A stretch of 64,000 bases of DNA from Methylocystis echinoides (GCF_040687965.1 NZ_CP156084.1:696501-760500), one strand, 5' to 3'. Counted from the stretch's first letter, positions 45,486 to 55,598 are shown. Notes: generated by a model not told the origin, from the letters alone. Numbers and translations: made by a program.

Positions 45486-46360
45486 CTCCTTGGCGCGAAG
45501 ACGCCGCTGCGCGCTTCGTTGAGTTCATACCGGCCGGCGTGGCTGCCGATCGGCTCGACGACGGCGTCGGCGGCGCCGGCGGACGCCAGCTCCTGCGCAA
45601 AGCGCGCGGCCTCGACCCGGCCGGGGGCGGCGACCATCAGGGAGAGGCCGCCGGCAAACGGGGCGCTCGCGAGGATCTCGCCCTCGAGCGACGACACGAC
45701 CGCCGGAATGGCGTGCGACCAGCGCGGCACGGTGAGCGCATAGAGCAGAATGTCGCGCGAGGCGGCGTCGGCGGCCGGCCGCGCCACGATGAAGACCGGC
45801 AGGCCGGCGGGATGATCGGGCCGCTCGACGAAGGGCAGACGCGCGATGATCTTGGGCGTATTCGCGCCGATGAGCCGCATCCACCAGGCGCCGTCGGCGA
45901 GGCCGCCGGCGGCGCGCAGCATGCCGAGATCGCCCGTCGACGCCGCCACGGCGTCAATCACCGGGCCGGCGCCATGGTGCGGCACGTAAGGGACCGTGAA
46001 CCCAAAGTGGAAGCGCGCGCTGTCGCGCATTTGCGCGTCGCCGCCCGAATCGTCCGCGTGAACTGAATAGTTGGCCTGCACATAGGTGAAGGTCGAAACG
46101 ATGACGCGCCAGACGCCCTCGACCGCGTCGACCGGCAAGAGGCCGCGATGCCGCTCGACGAGCGCGCGCATCATTTGCGCCTCGCGGTCCGGCCGGAAGG
46201 CGCAGCCGCCGCCCTGCGCGCGCTTTGCCGCGATCAGGCGGTCGATGATCTCGCCGCGCGCCATGAGCAGCCGGTGCATGTCGAGGTCGATGCGGTCGAT
46301 CTCGGCGCGCAATTCGGCAAGCGTGTCGGCGGCGGGTTTGAGCTGTGGGGCGTCGCGCAT
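45482..46360 (-). CDS. Chorismate mutase (with C-terminal extension)
   Basis: Converts chorismate to prephenate, the first committed step to phenylalanine and tyrosine. The 292-residue protein has an AroQ-type helical domain at residues about 12-100 (LAELRAEIDRIDLDMHRLLMARGEIIDRLIAAKR, shown here in parts, and PDREAQMMRALVERHRG). A domain of about 190 residues follows, as in rhizobial homologues, with repeated hydrophobic strands (FHFGFTVPYVPHHGAGP and onward) and no prephenate dehydratase TRF motif. It starts at the ATG at 46360. It normally precedes hisC and prephenate dehydrogenase; here the PIN-toxin module lies between. Confidence 0.85.
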   Translation of the reverse strand: MRDAPQLKPAADTLAELRAEIDRIDLDMHRLLMARGEIIDRLIAAKRAQGGGCAFRPDREAQMMRALVERHRGLLPVDAVEGVWRVIVSTFTYVQANYSVHADDSGGDAQMRDSARFHFGFTVPYVPHHGAGPVIDAVAASTGDLGMLRAAGGLADGAWWMRLIGANTPKIIARLPFVERPDHPAGLPVFIVARPAADAASRDILLYALTVPRWSHAIPAVVSSLEGEILASAPFAGGLSLMVAAPGRVEAARFAQELASAGAADAVVEPIGSHAGRYELNEARSGVFAPRS

Positions 46361-46536
46361 GGCGTTTCTCTTAGGCCAGCGGACGGCCGGAGTGAAGGGG
46401 GCGCCAAAGGCTCGTAAATCCGCCCGTCCGCCCGCCAATGTGCAGACCAAGGCGCCATTGGGAGCGGGCGAGGACGTGACAAGGTCGCTTGCAGCGCGGG
46501 GCCGACAGGCTAGTCTGGGCAAAAATGAGGGAAACC

Positions 46537-47010
46537 ATGCTCGCCAGATACGCCTTCGGATCAGCCTTCCTCGCCCTCTTCCTCGCCCTCTTGCCCGCCG
46601 CCGCCGTCCACGCCGACGGGGTCGACCTCAAGGGTTTTCACGCCACTGTGAAGGCGGAACTCGCCGACCTCGGCCATCTCTCCGAGCTCAACGGCAAATA
46701 TCGCATTCGCGTCACGGAAGTGACCATGGATCCCGGCGGCTATATGCACGCCCATCACCATCTCGGCCCCGGCCTGCGCTGCATCCAGTCCGGCGAGATG
46801 ACATACGAGATCGGCGGCAAGACGACGATCTATAAAGCGGGAGACTGCTTTACCGAGACAGGCGCGATGACCCATGAGTCGAGCAATGTCGGCCAGGGAC
46901 CGGTCGTGCTCCTGAACTTCGAATTGCTGCCGGCGAACATGCCGGAGGGCAAGGGGTCGATCATCGCTGTTCCGCCGGGCGCGGAGGACCACGCCCACGG
47001 CGACCACTAA
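46537..47010 (+). CDS. Exported cupin-domain protein
   Basis: A 157-residue periplasmic protein. The signal peptide (FGSAFLALFLALLPAAAVHA) is followed by a single cupin barrel. The metal-binding motif is present as GGYMHAHHHLGPGLRCIQSGEM, with His ligands and the usual Glu replaced or shifted, and the second motif has GAMTHESSNVG. The C-terminus is His-rich (HAHGDH). Function unknown; many such cupins bind a metal without a known substrate. I chose the ATG at 46537 after GAGGGA; an ATG at 46525 is possible. It is convergent with the next gene, and the stops overlap. Confidence 0.75.
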   Translation: MLARYAFGSAFLALFLALLPAAAVHADGVDLKGFHATVKAELADLGHLSELNGKYRIRVTEVTMDPGGYMHAHHHLGPGLRCIQSGEMTYEIGGKTTIYKAGDCFTETGAMTHESSNVGQGPVVLLNFELLPANMPEGKGSIIAVPPGAEDHAHGDH

Positions 47011-47321
47011 GGTCGCGCACGCAGGATCGTCGGCGGATCGACGCCGTTCCACCGGCAGATCAGGCCGTCGCGTCGCGCCTCGAGCACGGAGGCGAGCGCC
47101 ACGACGCCATGGGGCGTTTCAGCCGGCGTCTGGCGCACGTCGCCGGGGGCGAACCGCGCCCGCCCGCCGGCGGCCTCGTTGCATGCGGCGACGAGATCGA
47201 AACCGGCGCTGCGCTCGATCCGGCCGGCCACATCCTCCTCGCGGACCGGCAGGAAAAGCCAGAGCAGCAGGAGGATGAGCGCCGCGGCGCCCGCCGCCAA
47301 GTAAACGCCGCGTCGTCCCAT
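47007..47321 (-). CDS. Small membrane-anchored protein of unknown function
   Basis: A 104-residue protein with an N-terminal anchor (GAAALILLLLWLFLP) and an exported domain of about 80 residues with two Cys (VAACNEA, GLICRWNG). No family recognised. The ATG at 47321 follows a TAGGAG site. It sits 9 bp downstream of the DUF815 gene and shares its terminal bases with the convergent cupin gene. Confidence 0.65.
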   Translation of the reverse strand: MGRRGVYLAAGAAALILLLLWLFLPVREEDVAGRIERSAGFDLVAACNEAAGGRARFAPGDVRQTPAETPHGVVALASVLEARRDGLICRWNGVDPPTILRARP

Positions 47322-47330
47322 TGCATGCTC

Positions 47331-48179
47331 CTAAAGTCTCTTCCCCAGCCGCCCCGCGAGATCCGTCACGAACTGCCAGGCGACGCGGCCCGAGCGGGCG
47401 CCGCGGGTCATGGCCCATTCCAGCGCCTGCGCCCTGATGTCGGCCTCCGGCGCGTCGAGCCCGTAATGGCGCGCGTAGCCGAAGACCATGGCGAGATAAT
47501 CGTCCTGGCTGCAGGTGTGGAAGCCAATCCAGAGACCGAAGCGGTCGGAGAGCGAGACCTTCTCCTCCACCGCCTCTTTCCCGTGAATCGCCCCGGCGGC
47601 CTCATTCTCCATCATGTCGCGCGGCATGAGGTGACGCCGGTTGGAGGTGGCGTAGAACAGCACATTGGCGGGCCGTCCCTCGACCCCGCCTTCGAGCGCG
47701 GTTTTCAGCGCCTTGTAGCTCGTCTCCGGCCCGTCGAAGGAGAGATCGTCGCAAAAAACGACGAACTGAAATGGCGCGGGCGCGAGCGCGCCGAGGAGAT
47801 CGGGCAGCGCCTCTATGTCCTCGCGGTGGATTTCGACGAGCTTGAGCCGCCCCTCCCCCGCCAGCGCGCCATGCACCGCCTTGACCAGCGAGGACTTGCC
47901 CATGCCCCGCGCGCCCCACAGCAGCGCGTTATTGGCCGGGAGCCCGCGGGCGAAGCGTTCGGTGTTGGAAAAGAGGATGTCGCGCTGAAGATCGATGCCC
48001 TCGAGCAGGGTCAGCGCGACGCGGTTGACCTGCGCGACCGGATGAAAGACCGAGCCGCCCGCGCGCCAGACGAAGGCTTCGGCTTTTTTGAAATCCGGGG
48101 GCGGCGGCGCTGGGGGCGCGAGGCGCTCGAGCGCTTCGGCGATGCGGGCCAGACTGGCGGCGTTTTCGGTCTTCGACAT
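47331..48179 (-). CDS. DUF815 AAA-type ATPase
   Basis: A 282-residue cytoplasmic ATPase of the DUF815 family. Walker A is in LLWGARGMGKSSLVKAVHG, Walker B in FVVFCDDLSF, and a sensor/arginine region in FYATSNRRHLMPRDM. The C-terminal SDRFGLWIGFHTCSQDDYL and the following helices are typical. The family is often found near envelope or peptidoglycan genes, but its job is not known. I chose the ATG at 48179; an upstream ATG at 48203 would add eight residues and has a weaker ribosome-binding site. It is divergent from glnE. Confidence 0.88.
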   Translation of the reverse strand: MSKTENAASLARIAEALERLAPPAPPPPDFKKAEAFVWRAGGSVFHPVAQVNRVALTLLEGIDLQRDILFSNTERFARGLPANNALLWGARGMGKSSLVKAVHGALAGEGRLKLVEIHREDIEALPDLLGALAPAPFQFVVFCDDLSFDGPETSYKALKTALEGGVEGRPANVLFYATSNRRHLMPRDMMENEAAGAIHGKEAVEEKVSLSDRFGLWIGFHTCSQDDYLAMVFGYARHYGLDAPEADIRAQALEWAMTRGARSGRVAWQFVTDLAGRLGKRL

Positions 48180-48279
48180 GGGCCTTGCGCGTTCCTTGAC
48201 CATCGGGGCTGATTTGCCCGCATAGCCGGATTATACCCATTGGCAAAGGCCGCATCAGACGGCCACGGAGAGGAAACCC

Positions 48280-51261
48280 GTGACGCGCGACGCCAACGCC
48301 CTCATTGACCGGGCGAGAGTCATTATCGCCCCCGCCGACGCCGGCAAGGCCCAGCAGGCGCTCGACCGCGTGCTCGAGAAGGACACGGGCGCGCTCGCCG
48401 CTTTCCTCGCCGAAAGCCCGAAGGCGCGCGATCTGCTCTTCGGCGTCTTCGGCTCTTCGCCTTACCTCACCGACCTCGCGGCGCGCGACCCGGCGCGGCT
48501 CGCGGGCCTGCTCGCCGCCGACCCGAAGACGCGCGTCGCGGGGCTCGTCGAGGCGGCCCGCGGCCTCAAAACGGACGACGAAGCCGAGCTGATGCGGCGG
48601 GTGCGCCTCATCAAGCAGGAGGCGGCGCTCGTCATCGCCCTTGCCGACCTCTCCAAGGCCTGGGAGACGCTCGAGGCGACCGAAGCCCTGACTCGAATCG
48701 CCGACGCGACGCTTTCCGCCGCGATCCGCTTCACCCTGCGGCAGGCTCAGCACGCCGGCAAGCTGGAGCTCGCCGACCAGCGCGATCCCGAACGCGGCTC
48801 GGGCTGGATTTTCCTCGGCATGGGCAAGGGCGGCGCCTTCGAGCTGAACTATTCGTCCGACATCGACCTCATCGTCTTTTTCGACCGCGCCCGCGCCCGC
48901 GTCGCCGATCCGCTGGAGGACGTCGACCTCTTCGTGAAGCTCACGAAGCGAATAGTGAAAATCATGAGCGACGGGACGAGCGAGGGCTATGTGTTTCGCA
49001 CCGATCTGCGGCTGCGGCCCGATCCCGGCGCGACGCCGATCGCCATCCCGCTCGAAGCGGCGCTCTCCTATTACGAAAGCATGGGCCAGAACTGGGAGCG
49101 CGCCGCTTTCATCAAGGCGCGCCCGGTCGCCGGCGACATTTACGCCGGCGAGCAATTCCTCGAAGAACTGGCGCCCTTCATCTGGCGCAAATATTTCGAC
49201 TTCGCGGCCATCGCCGATGTCCACTCGATCAAGCGCCAGATCCACGCCCACAAGGGCCATGGCAAAATCGCCGTGCTCGGCCACAACATCAAATTGGGCC
49301 GCGGCGGCATTCGCGAGATCGAATTCTTCGTGCAGACGCAGCAGCTCATCACCGGCGGTCGCGACAAGCGCCTGCGCGGCCGCGCGACGCTCCCCATGCT
49401 CGATCAACTTGTGGATAGCGGCTGGGTGGAGGCGCGGGCGCGCGACGATCTGCGCGAGGCCTATCTCTTCCTGCGCGACGTCGAGCATCGCATCCAGATG
49501 GTCGCCGACGAGCAGAAGCACACGCTGCCTGAAACAGCCGAGGGCGTCGAGACCATCGCCCGCATGATGGGCTTTTCGGGGTTCGACGACTTCGCCGAGG
49601 CGCTGCTGAAGCGTCTCGATGTCGTGCAGGGCCATTACGCGCGCCTCTTCGAGAGCGCGCCGCAACTGTCGTCTACGGGCGGCAATCTGGTCTTCACCGG
49701 CGGCGACGACGATCCGGGCACGATCGAAACGCTCGCGCGGATGGGTTACAAGGACCCCAAGATGGTCACCGCGACCATTCGCGGCTGGCACTTCGGCCGC
49801 TACGCCGCGACGCGCTCGACGGTCGCGCGCGAGCGCCTCACCGAACTCACGCCGTCGCTGCTCGAAGCCCTCGCCGCGACGGAAAACGCCGACCAGGCCT
49901 TCCTCGCCTTCGACAAGCTTATTCAGAAACTGCCGGCCGGCGTGCAGCTCTTCTCGCTGCTCGTTTCGCAGCCGCGCCTGCTGCAGCTCATCGCGGCGAT
50001 CACCGGCTCGGCGCCGAAACTCTCGGCCACCATTTCGAGACGCCCGCGCGTGCTCGATGCGCTGATGGAGCCCGCCTTTTTCCAAAGCGTCCCGAGCGAG
50101 GACGACCTGCGCGCGCGGCTCGCCGCGCAATTTGCAGAGGCGCGCTCCTATGAGGACGCGCTCGACCGCGCCCGCATCTTCGGGCAGGAGCAGAAATTTC
50201 TCATCGGCGTGCGCGTGCTGACCGGCTCGGTGTCGGTGGCGGAGGCTGGGGCCGCCTATTCGCGCTTGGCGGAAACGCTCATCGCAGCCTTGTTCGACGT
50301 CGTCCGCCGCGAGTTCGAAAAGGTCCATGGGCGCATAGACGGCGGCGCGGCCGCGGTGGTCGCCATGGGCAAGCTCGGCGGCCGCGAGATGACCGCGGCT
50401 TCCGATCTCGATTTAATGCTCCTCTACGACGCCGACCCGCTCGCCGAGTCCGTCGGCGGCGAGCGCGCGCTTTATACGCCGCAATATTATGCACGGCTGA
50501 CGCAGCGGCTGATCACCGCGCTCTCGGCGCCGACGGCCGAGGGCCTTCTTTACGAGACTGACTTCCGCCTGCGGCCCTCCGGCAACAAGGGGCCGATCGC
50601 GGTGAGCCTCGCTTCTTTCGTCAGTTATCAGTCAGAAGAGGCCTGGACCTGGGAGCATATGGCCCTGACCCGCGCGCGCGTGATCGCCGGGCCGGCGGAT
50701 TTCGCGGCGCGCGTCGAGGACGCGATCGTCGCGGCGCTGACCCTTCCGCGCAGCCCCGAGAAACTGAAGACGGACGCGCTCGCCATGCGCCGGCTCTTGG
50801 AGAAGGAGAAGGGGTCGACAAATCCCTGGGAGGTCAAGCAGGTCGCCGGCGGGCTGATCGACATCGAGTTTTTGGCCCAATATCTGATGCTTCTGCATGG
50901 CGCGGCGCGCCCGGAGGTCTTCTCGACCACGACGCCCGACGCGCTTGTCAGGCTCCGCGACGCACGCCTGCTCGATCCCGGCGCCGCCGAGGCGCTTCTT
51001 GCCGCCTATCGTCTGTATCAGGGCCTTCTGCAATTGCTGCGGCTCGCGATCGACGGCGCCTTCCAGCCGGCAGACGCGCCGCGCGGTCTGGCGGATCTCC
51101 TGCTGCGCGTCGGCGACTCTCCCAACCTCTCGCATCTCGAAGCGCTGTTGGCGGAGACGGAGAGGAAGACCCGGGAGATCTTCGTAACGGTCGTCGGCCC
51201 TGTGAAAGGCGCGGAAATGTCCGGCGGCAGGGAGTTGTCAGACGCTCGCCCGCGAGCATAG
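48280..51261 (+). CDS. glnE: Bifunctional glutamine synthetase adenylyltransferase/deadenylylase
   Basis: Adds AMP to, and removes it from, the regulatory Tyr of GlnA in response to PII and glutamine. The 993-residue length is normal. Two nucleotidyltransferase domains are seen: the N-terminal adenylyl-removing half has GMGKGGAFELNYSSDIDLIVFFD, and the C-terminal adenylating half has AMGKLGGREMTAASDLDLMLLYD; both carry the G-x-(6-10)-SDxD acid motif. GlnD-like helical bundles connect and follow them (SIKRQIHAHKGHG and IEFLAQYLMLLHG). The GTG at 48280 follows GGAGAGG. It lies 7 kb from its target glnA. Confidence 0.96.
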   Translation: MTRDANALIDRARVIIAPADAGKAQQALDRVLEKDTGALAAFLAESPKARDLLFGVFGSSPYLTDLAARDPARLAGLLAADPKTRVAGLVEAARGLKTDDEAELMRRVRLIKQEAALVIALADLSKAWETLEATEALTRIADATLSAAIRFTLRQAQHAGKLELADQRDPERGSGWIFLGMGKGGAFELNYSSDIDLIVFFDRARARVADPLEDVDLFVKLTKRIVKIMSDGTSEGYVFRTDLRLRPDPGATPIAIPLEAALSYYESMGQNWERAAFIKARPVAGDIYAGEQFLEELAPFIWRKYFDFAAIADVHSIKRQIHAHKGHGKIAVLGHNIKLGRGGIREIEFFVQTQQLITGGRDKRLRGRATLPMLDQLVDSGWVEARARDDLREAYLFLRDVEHRIQMVADEQKHTLPETAEGVETIARMMGFSGFDDFAEALLKRLDVVQGHYARLFESAPQLSSTGGNLVFTGGDDDPGTIETLARMGYKDPKMVTATIRGWHFGRYAATRSTVARERLTELTPSLLEALAATENADQAFLAFDKLIQKLPAGVQLFSLLVSQPRLLQLIAAITGSAPKLSATISRRPRVLDALMEPAFFQSVPSEDDLRARLAAQFAEARSYEDALDRARIFGQEQKFLIGVRVLTGSVSVAEAGAAYSRLAETLIAALFDVVRREFEKVHGRIDGGAAAVVAMGKLGGREMTAASDLDLMLLYDADPLAESVGGERALYTPQYYARLTQRLITALSAPTAEGLLYETDFRLRPSGNKGPIAVSLASFVSYQSEEAWTWEHMALTRARVIAGPADFAARVEDAIVAALTLPRSPEKLKTDALAMRRLLEKEKGSTNPWEVKQVAGGLIDIEFLAQYLMLLHGAARPEVFSTTTPDALVRLRDARLLDPGAAEALLAAYRLYQGLLQLLRLAIDGAFQPADAPRGLADLLLRVGDSPNLSHLEALLAETERKTREIFVTVVGPVKGAEMSGGRELSDARPRA

Positions 51262-51294
51262 ATACGCCCGGTTCGTCACGCAGGAACCTTTTTT

Positions 51295-51336
51295 CGCCGG
51301 CTGGCGGCGGTTTTTGGGGCGGTTCGCCTCTTTTTT
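51295..51336 (+). terminator. Two small GC hairpins with T runs after glnE
   Basis: A 5-bp stem at 51295-51309 followed by G and five T, and a 4-bp stem at 51318-51328 followed by TC and six T (51331-51336). The stems are short, so termination between glnE and the PPIase gene is only possible, not certain. The second T run is immediately followed by the GGAG site of the next gene. Confidence 0.35.
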
Positions 51337-51346
51337 GGAGCATCTC

Positions 51347-52225
51347 ATGTCACATGCCCGCAAGAATGCGCGTTCCCTGACCCGCGCCACGTTCGGGACG
51401 ATCGGCCTCGTCGTCCTGATGGCGAGCGCCGCGCCGGCGCAGGCAAAGGTTCTGGCCAAGGTCAACGGCGTCGAGATCACCGACGACGATTTGAAGATCG
51501 CTATCGAAGATCTGGGACCCGGCATTCCGCACCAGCTCCAGGGAAAGGCGCGCGACAGCTATGTGCTCGACTTCCTCATCGACGAGCAGCTCGTCGTGCA
51601 GAAGGCGCAGGCCGACAAGCTCGCCGAGACGCCGGATTTCGCCAAGAAAATGGCTTATCTGCGCGACAAGGCGCTGATGGAGACGCTGCTCGGCAATGTC
51701 GCCAAGGCGGCGGCCACCGACGCGGCGATCAAGGCGACCTATGACGAGGCCGCCAAGAACCAGAAGCCCGAAACCGAATATCACGCTCATCACATCCTCG
51801 TGCCGACCGAGGAGGAGGCGAAGAAGGCCCTGGCGCGCGTGAAGGGCGGCGAGGACTTCTCGAAGGTCGCCGGCGAAGTGTCGAAGGATCCGGGCTCCAA
51901 GGGCGGCGACCTCGGCTGGTTCACCAAGGACCGCATGGTGCCGGAATTCGGCGACGCCGCCGCCAAGATGAAGCCGGGCGAGATTTCCGAGCCGGTGAAG
52001 ACCCAGTTCGGCTGGCACATCATCAAGCTCGACGAGTCGCGCCCGAAGGTCTTCCCGCCGCTGGATCAGATCAAGGATCAGGTCGCCCGCTATGTCGTGC
52101 AGAAGGCGCAGAGCGATCTCGTGATGAAGCTGCGCGAAGGCGCCAAGATCGAGCGCACGGAGCCGCCGGTCGACGCCGACAAGGCCGCTCCGGCGGCGCC
52201 CGCCGCCCCCGCCCCGAAGAAGTAA
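51347..52225 (+). CDS. Periplasmic parvulin-type peptidyl-prolyl isomerase
   Basis: A 292-residue folding catalyst for exported proteins. The ATG at 51347 follows GGAG; the signal peptide runs to about residue 33 (TIGLVVLMASAAPAQA). An N-terminal SurA-like chaperone part (VNGVEITDDDLKIAIEDLG) precedes the parvulin domain at about residues 143-235, with YHAHHILVPTEEEAKKAL, GSKGGDLGWFTKDRMVPEF and TQFGWHIIKLDE. The C-terminus is an Ala/Pro-rich tail. In Rhizobiales this gene usually lies directly before argJ; here the patatin gene on the other strand separates them. Confidence 0.93.
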   Translation: MSHARKNARSLTRATFGTIGLVVLMASAAPAQAKVLAKVNGVEITDDDLKIAIEDLGPGIPHQLQGKARDSYVLDFLIDEQLVVQKAQADKLAETPDFAKKMAYLRDKALMETLLGNVAKAAATDAAIKATYDEAAKNQKPETEYHAHHILVPTEEEAKKALARVKGGEDFSKVAGEVSKDPGSKGGDLGWFTKDRMVPEFGDAAAKMKPGEISEPVKTQFGWHIIKLDESRPKVFPPLDQIKDQVARYVVQKAQSDLVMKLREGAKIERTEPPVDADKAAPAAPAAPAPKK

Positions 52226-52276
52226 CGAGAGAGTCGCGCCGGGGCCCGTCAGGCGCGCCGGCGCGTCGTCCGTCGC

Positions 52277-54013
52277 TTACGTCTCGTAGAAGGCGTTTCT
52301 CACAGCGTCGAGCGCGCCTCCGGGGTCGAAAATGGCCTCGGCGAATTTCGTCGACAGGACGTCGGCGCCGAAATATTTGGCGCCGAGACGCTTGAAGTAG
52401 CCGAACCGTCCCGAAATCATCGCGCTGAGGTCATTGTCGACGAGCACGTCGACCACGCGCGAGGCGCGGGCGTCGATCGCCGCCCTCAGCTGGCCGGAGA
52501 CCGCGGGATTATCGAAGACTTGCGGGCGCGGCAGATCGGCGTCCCCGATGACGATTTCCTTCGTCAGTTCCGGCGTCAGCGGAATGATCGGCAAGCCGGG
52601 TTGCTCCCCCTCCGCCGTCCGATGCGTTCGCAAGGCGCCGCTGACGATATCCCGCACCAGCCATTTGTCGCGGCGCGCCTCGGGAAACTCGGCGAACAGC
52701 GGATTTGTGACCGGAAGCGAAAAATTCGCGCGGAAGAACGCCTGCGCGTTGCGTCGGCCGAGCAAATAATCGTGGTGGCGAAAGGAACGATGCAGAAAGC
52801 CGCCGAAGCCGCCGAGCACGCCACAGGCGATCGGATAGAGCTTGGATTCGGGGTTACGGTTGCGCGGACGCTCTGGCGCGATCATGTAGCGCGAGTAGAC
52901 CCGTTCGTTCTCGGCGAGCATTAGCTCGTCCGGCTTGAAGCGCGCCTGGTCGATGAGCGTCGAGAAAAGCCGGGGCGCAATGTCCACGATCCGCTCCCCG
53001 CGCCCCTCATAGGTTGTCTTCTGCAAATTCGGAAAGGGCGAGATCATGATCACGGAACGGTTGGCCCTCTCGGCGCTGCGCGCATTGCGCTCGCCGGGCC
53101 CCGCGAGATAACGCCGCACCAGTTCCAGCGGCTCATTGTCGATCGTGCCGCCGTCAGCGGAAACGAAGGCGTAAGGGTCGTTCGCCTTCACCCAGTCATC
53201 CGGAAAAACGGGCGAGAAGGCGTCGTCATTTTCGAGTCCCACGCGCAGGCTGCTCCAATAATCTGCCGCCTTGCGCGAAATGAATCGCGGCGCGAGGCCG
53301 ACCGGAAAGGCCCCCGTCGCCTTGGCGCCGGTGCGATAAAGATCCCAGTCCCCGGGGCCGGTCTGTCGGACGTCGAGCGCATAGGCCCCGGCCGCCGGCG
53401 CCGGTGAGACGCCGATCTTGAAATCGAGATAGTCGCCATGGTTGAGCATGCCGTAGCGACGCGGATCGTCCGAGCCAAAAAGCTGAAACGAATAGGGCAC
53501 GCCCCGCAAATTGGTGAGCGTCAGGAAAACCCGCAAGGCGCGGTCGTCGCCGCGACCGACCCAATGGGCCTGACGCAGCGCGCCGCTCAGATTAAAGGCG
53601 TTGGCGACAATCTCGTCGATGACGTCGCAGCACAGAAGTGAGCGCACGCCCTTTTTCGACTGCGTTCCGTCGAGATCGGTCGTCTCCAGAAGCCGCAAAA
53701 TGTCGATGTCGTGGACCCAGCTCGAGTAAAGGCGGTTGGCGGGCGGCTGCGGAAGCGGCTCGCCCGGCCAGACATGCTGGAGGTCGTGAAAGGCGTGCAG
53801 CGCGGCGATCGCCGCCGTCATGCCGCCGGCCGAGGCCCCGCCCATGATCGGGATCCGCACGTCATGGGTCGGGCCGTCCCAATCGGGCCGCGCCTTCGCG
53901 GCCTCATAGGCGTCGAGCGCTTCGATGAGAAAGTCGATGACGCCGGCCGAATAGGCGCCGGCCGAAATGGCGCCCGAAAGAACGAGACCAATTTCATAGG
54001 TGGGTTTGGCCAC
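52277..54013 (-). CDS. Patatin-like phospholipase family protein
   Basis: A 578-residue serine acyl hydrolase. The N-terminal patatin fold has the oxyanion motif [12 protein letters not shown], the nucleophile in [11 protein letters not shown] (Ser in GxSxG) and the catalytic Asp in [14 protein letters not shown]. The remaining 300 residues are a specific extension with no named domain. No signal peptide is evident. The GTG start at 54013 lies six bases after AGGAG. It is convergent with the PPIase gene and divergent from argJ. Confidence 0.88.
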   Translation of the reverse strand: MAKPTYEIGLVLSGAISAGAYSAGVIDFLIEALDAYEAAKARPDWDGPTHDVRIPIMGGASAGGMTAAIAALHAFHDLQHVWPGEPLPQPPANRLYSSWVHDIDILRLLETTDLDGTQSKKGVRSLLCCDVIDEIVANAFNLSGALRQAHWVGRGDDRALRVFLTLTNLRGVPYSFQLFGSDDPRRYGMLNHGDYLDFKIGVSPAPAAGAYALDVRQTGPGDWDLYRTGAKATGAFPVGLAPRFISRKAADYWSSLRVGLENDDAFSPVFPDDWVKANDPYAFVSADGGTIDNEPLELVRRYLAGPGERNARSAERANRSVIMISPFPNLQKTTYEGRGERIVDIAPRLFSTLIDQARFKPDELMLAENERVYSRYMIAPERPRNRNPESKLYPIACGVLGGFGGFLHRSFRHHDYLLGRRNAQAFFRANFSLPVTNPLFAEFPEARRDKWLVRDIVSGALRTHRTAEGEQPGLPIIPLTPELTKEIVIGDADLPRPQVFDNPAVSGQLRAAIDARASRVVDVLVDNDLSAMISGRFGYFKRLGAKYFGADVLSTKFAEAIFDPGGALDAVRNAFYET

Positions 54014-54207
54014 TGATTTCTCCTCAAAACCGATTCTCGAAATATTCAGCAAAACCGCGAGCGCGCGACATTGGTGTAACGCGCCAAGCCTCAATCTTAG
54101 AACGCGCGCCAAGACATGTCTTGACGACGTTGGCCGGCCCCGCCAAACCCTTCTCGCAGCTGCGAACGTCTTCCTCGCCGCCTGCACGTGATTCAAGGGT
54201 TAGAGAC

Positions 54208-55455
54208 ATGGCTCACACCGCCCCGCTTTCTCCGCTCGCGCCGCAAACCCTCCCGGAGGTTCCGCAGCTCGAGGGCGTACGCTTCGCCGCCGGCGCCGCA
54301 GGCGTGCGCTACGCCGGGCGCACCGACGTCATGCTGGCGGTTCTCGACGCCGGCGCAACGGTTGCGGGCGTCTTCACCAAATCCAAATGTCCCTCCGCGC
54401 CCGTCGACTGGTGCCGCGCCCGGCTCAAAGGCGGCAAGGCGAAGGCGCTGCTCGTCAATTCCGGCAACGCCAACGCCTTTACCGGCAGGGTCGGGGCCGA
54501 CGCCGTGAAGCTCTCCGCCAAGATCGCCGCCGCCGCCACGGGCGCGAGCGAACGGCAGATTTTCATCGCCTCGACCGGCGTCATCGGCGAGCCGCTCGAC
54601 GCGACGAAATTCGACGGCGTGCTGGAGAAGCTCGCCCACGAGGCGCGGCCGGACGCGTGGCTCGAGGCCGCCCGCGCCATCATGACCACGGACACCTTTC
54701 CAAAGCTCGCGACGCGCAAAGCGGTCATCTCGGGCGTCGACGTGACGATCAGCGGCATGGCCAAGGGCGCCGGCATGATCGCGCCCGACATGGCGACGAT
54801 GCTCTCTTTCGTCTTCACCGACGCGCCCATCGCGGCGGACGCCTTGCAGGCCATGCTATCGAAGTCGGCGCAGGGGTCGTTCAATTCCATCACTGTCGAC
54901 AGCGACACATCGACCTCGGATACGCTGCTGCTCTTCGCCACCGGCGCCGCCAAGAAACGCGGCGCGCCCAAGATCGACAAGGCGAGCGACAAGCGCCTGG
55001 CCGACTTCAAGCGCGCGCTCGACGAAGTGCTGCTCGATCTCGCGCATCAGGTGGTGAAGGACGGCGAAGGCGCCCGCAAATTCGTCGAGGTGACCGTGAC
55101 GGGGGCCGAAAACGCCAAAGCGGCCAAGCGCATCGCGCTCGCGATCGCCAATTCGCCGCTCGTCAAGACCGCCATCGCCGGCGAGGACGCCAATTGGGGC
55201 CGCGTCGTGATGGCGGTCGGCAAGGCCGGCGAACGCGCCGAACGCGACAAGCTCGCCATCTGGTTCGGCGGCGTGCGGGTCGCTCACAAGGGCCTGCGCG
55301 ATCCCGCTTACAATGAGCAGGAAGTGTCGCAGATCATGAAGCGGCAGGAAATCGTCGTGAATGTCGACATCGGCCTCGGCGCCGGCGCCGCGACGGTATG
55401 GACCTGTGATTTGACCAAGGAATATGTCGCGATCAACGGCGACTATCGAAGCTGA
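54208..55455 (+). CDS. argJ: Bifunctional ornithine acetyltransferase/N-acetylglutamate synthase
   Basis: Recycles the acetyl group between acetylornithine and glutamate, and starts arginine synthesis. The 415-residue protein has [29 protein letters not shown], the autocleavage site [16 protein letters not shown] (Thr nucleophile in MATML), TDSDTST-like [10 protein letters not shown], and [16 protein letters not shown] at 54208 after AAGGG. Downstream lie a lipoprotein gene and a mutT-type Nudix gene on the same strand. Confidence 0.96.
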   Translation: MAHTAPLSPLAPQTLPEVPQLEGVRFAAGAAGVRYAGRTDVMLAVLDAGATVAGVFTKSKCPSAPVDWCRARLKGGKAKALLVNSGNANAFTGRVGADAVKLSAKIAAAATGASERQIFIASTGVIGEPLDATKFDGVLEKLAHEARPDAWLEAARAIMTTDTFPKLATRKAVISGVDVTISGMAKGAGMIAPDMATMLSFVFTDAPIAADALQAMLSKSAQGSFNSITVDSDTSTSDTLLLFATGAAKKRGAPKIDKASDKRLADFKRALDEVLLDLAHQVVKDGEGARKFVEVTVTGAENAKAAKRIALAIANSPLVKTAIAGEDANWGRVVMAVGKAGERAERDKLAIWFGGVRVAHKGLRDPAYNEQEVSQIMKRQEIVVNVDIGLGAGAATVWTCDLTKEYVAINGDYRS

Positions 55456-55459
55456 CGGA

Positions 55460-55514
55460 CTCCCATCCCTCCCCCTTGCGGGGAGGGTGGCGCGCGAAGC
55501 GCGACGGGTGGGGA
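55460..55514. repeat. Dispersed palindromic intergenic element
   Basis: A mosaic of two hairpins: CCCTCCCC (55467-55474) with GGGGAGGG (55480-55487), then CGCGC-GAA-GCGCG (55491-55503), framed by TCCCATCC and GGGTGGGGA. This wording is like the short repeated palindromes seen between genes in many Rhizobiales. It lies only 4 bases after the argJ stop. Confidence 0.6.
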
Positions 55515-55598
55515 ACGCCGGAAAGAAACAGCCGTGCCGTTGAGCGCCAAGCTGAGACTGTGCCATAGTGTCGACAGTCTCGCTGGAGCGCTCTGCGG

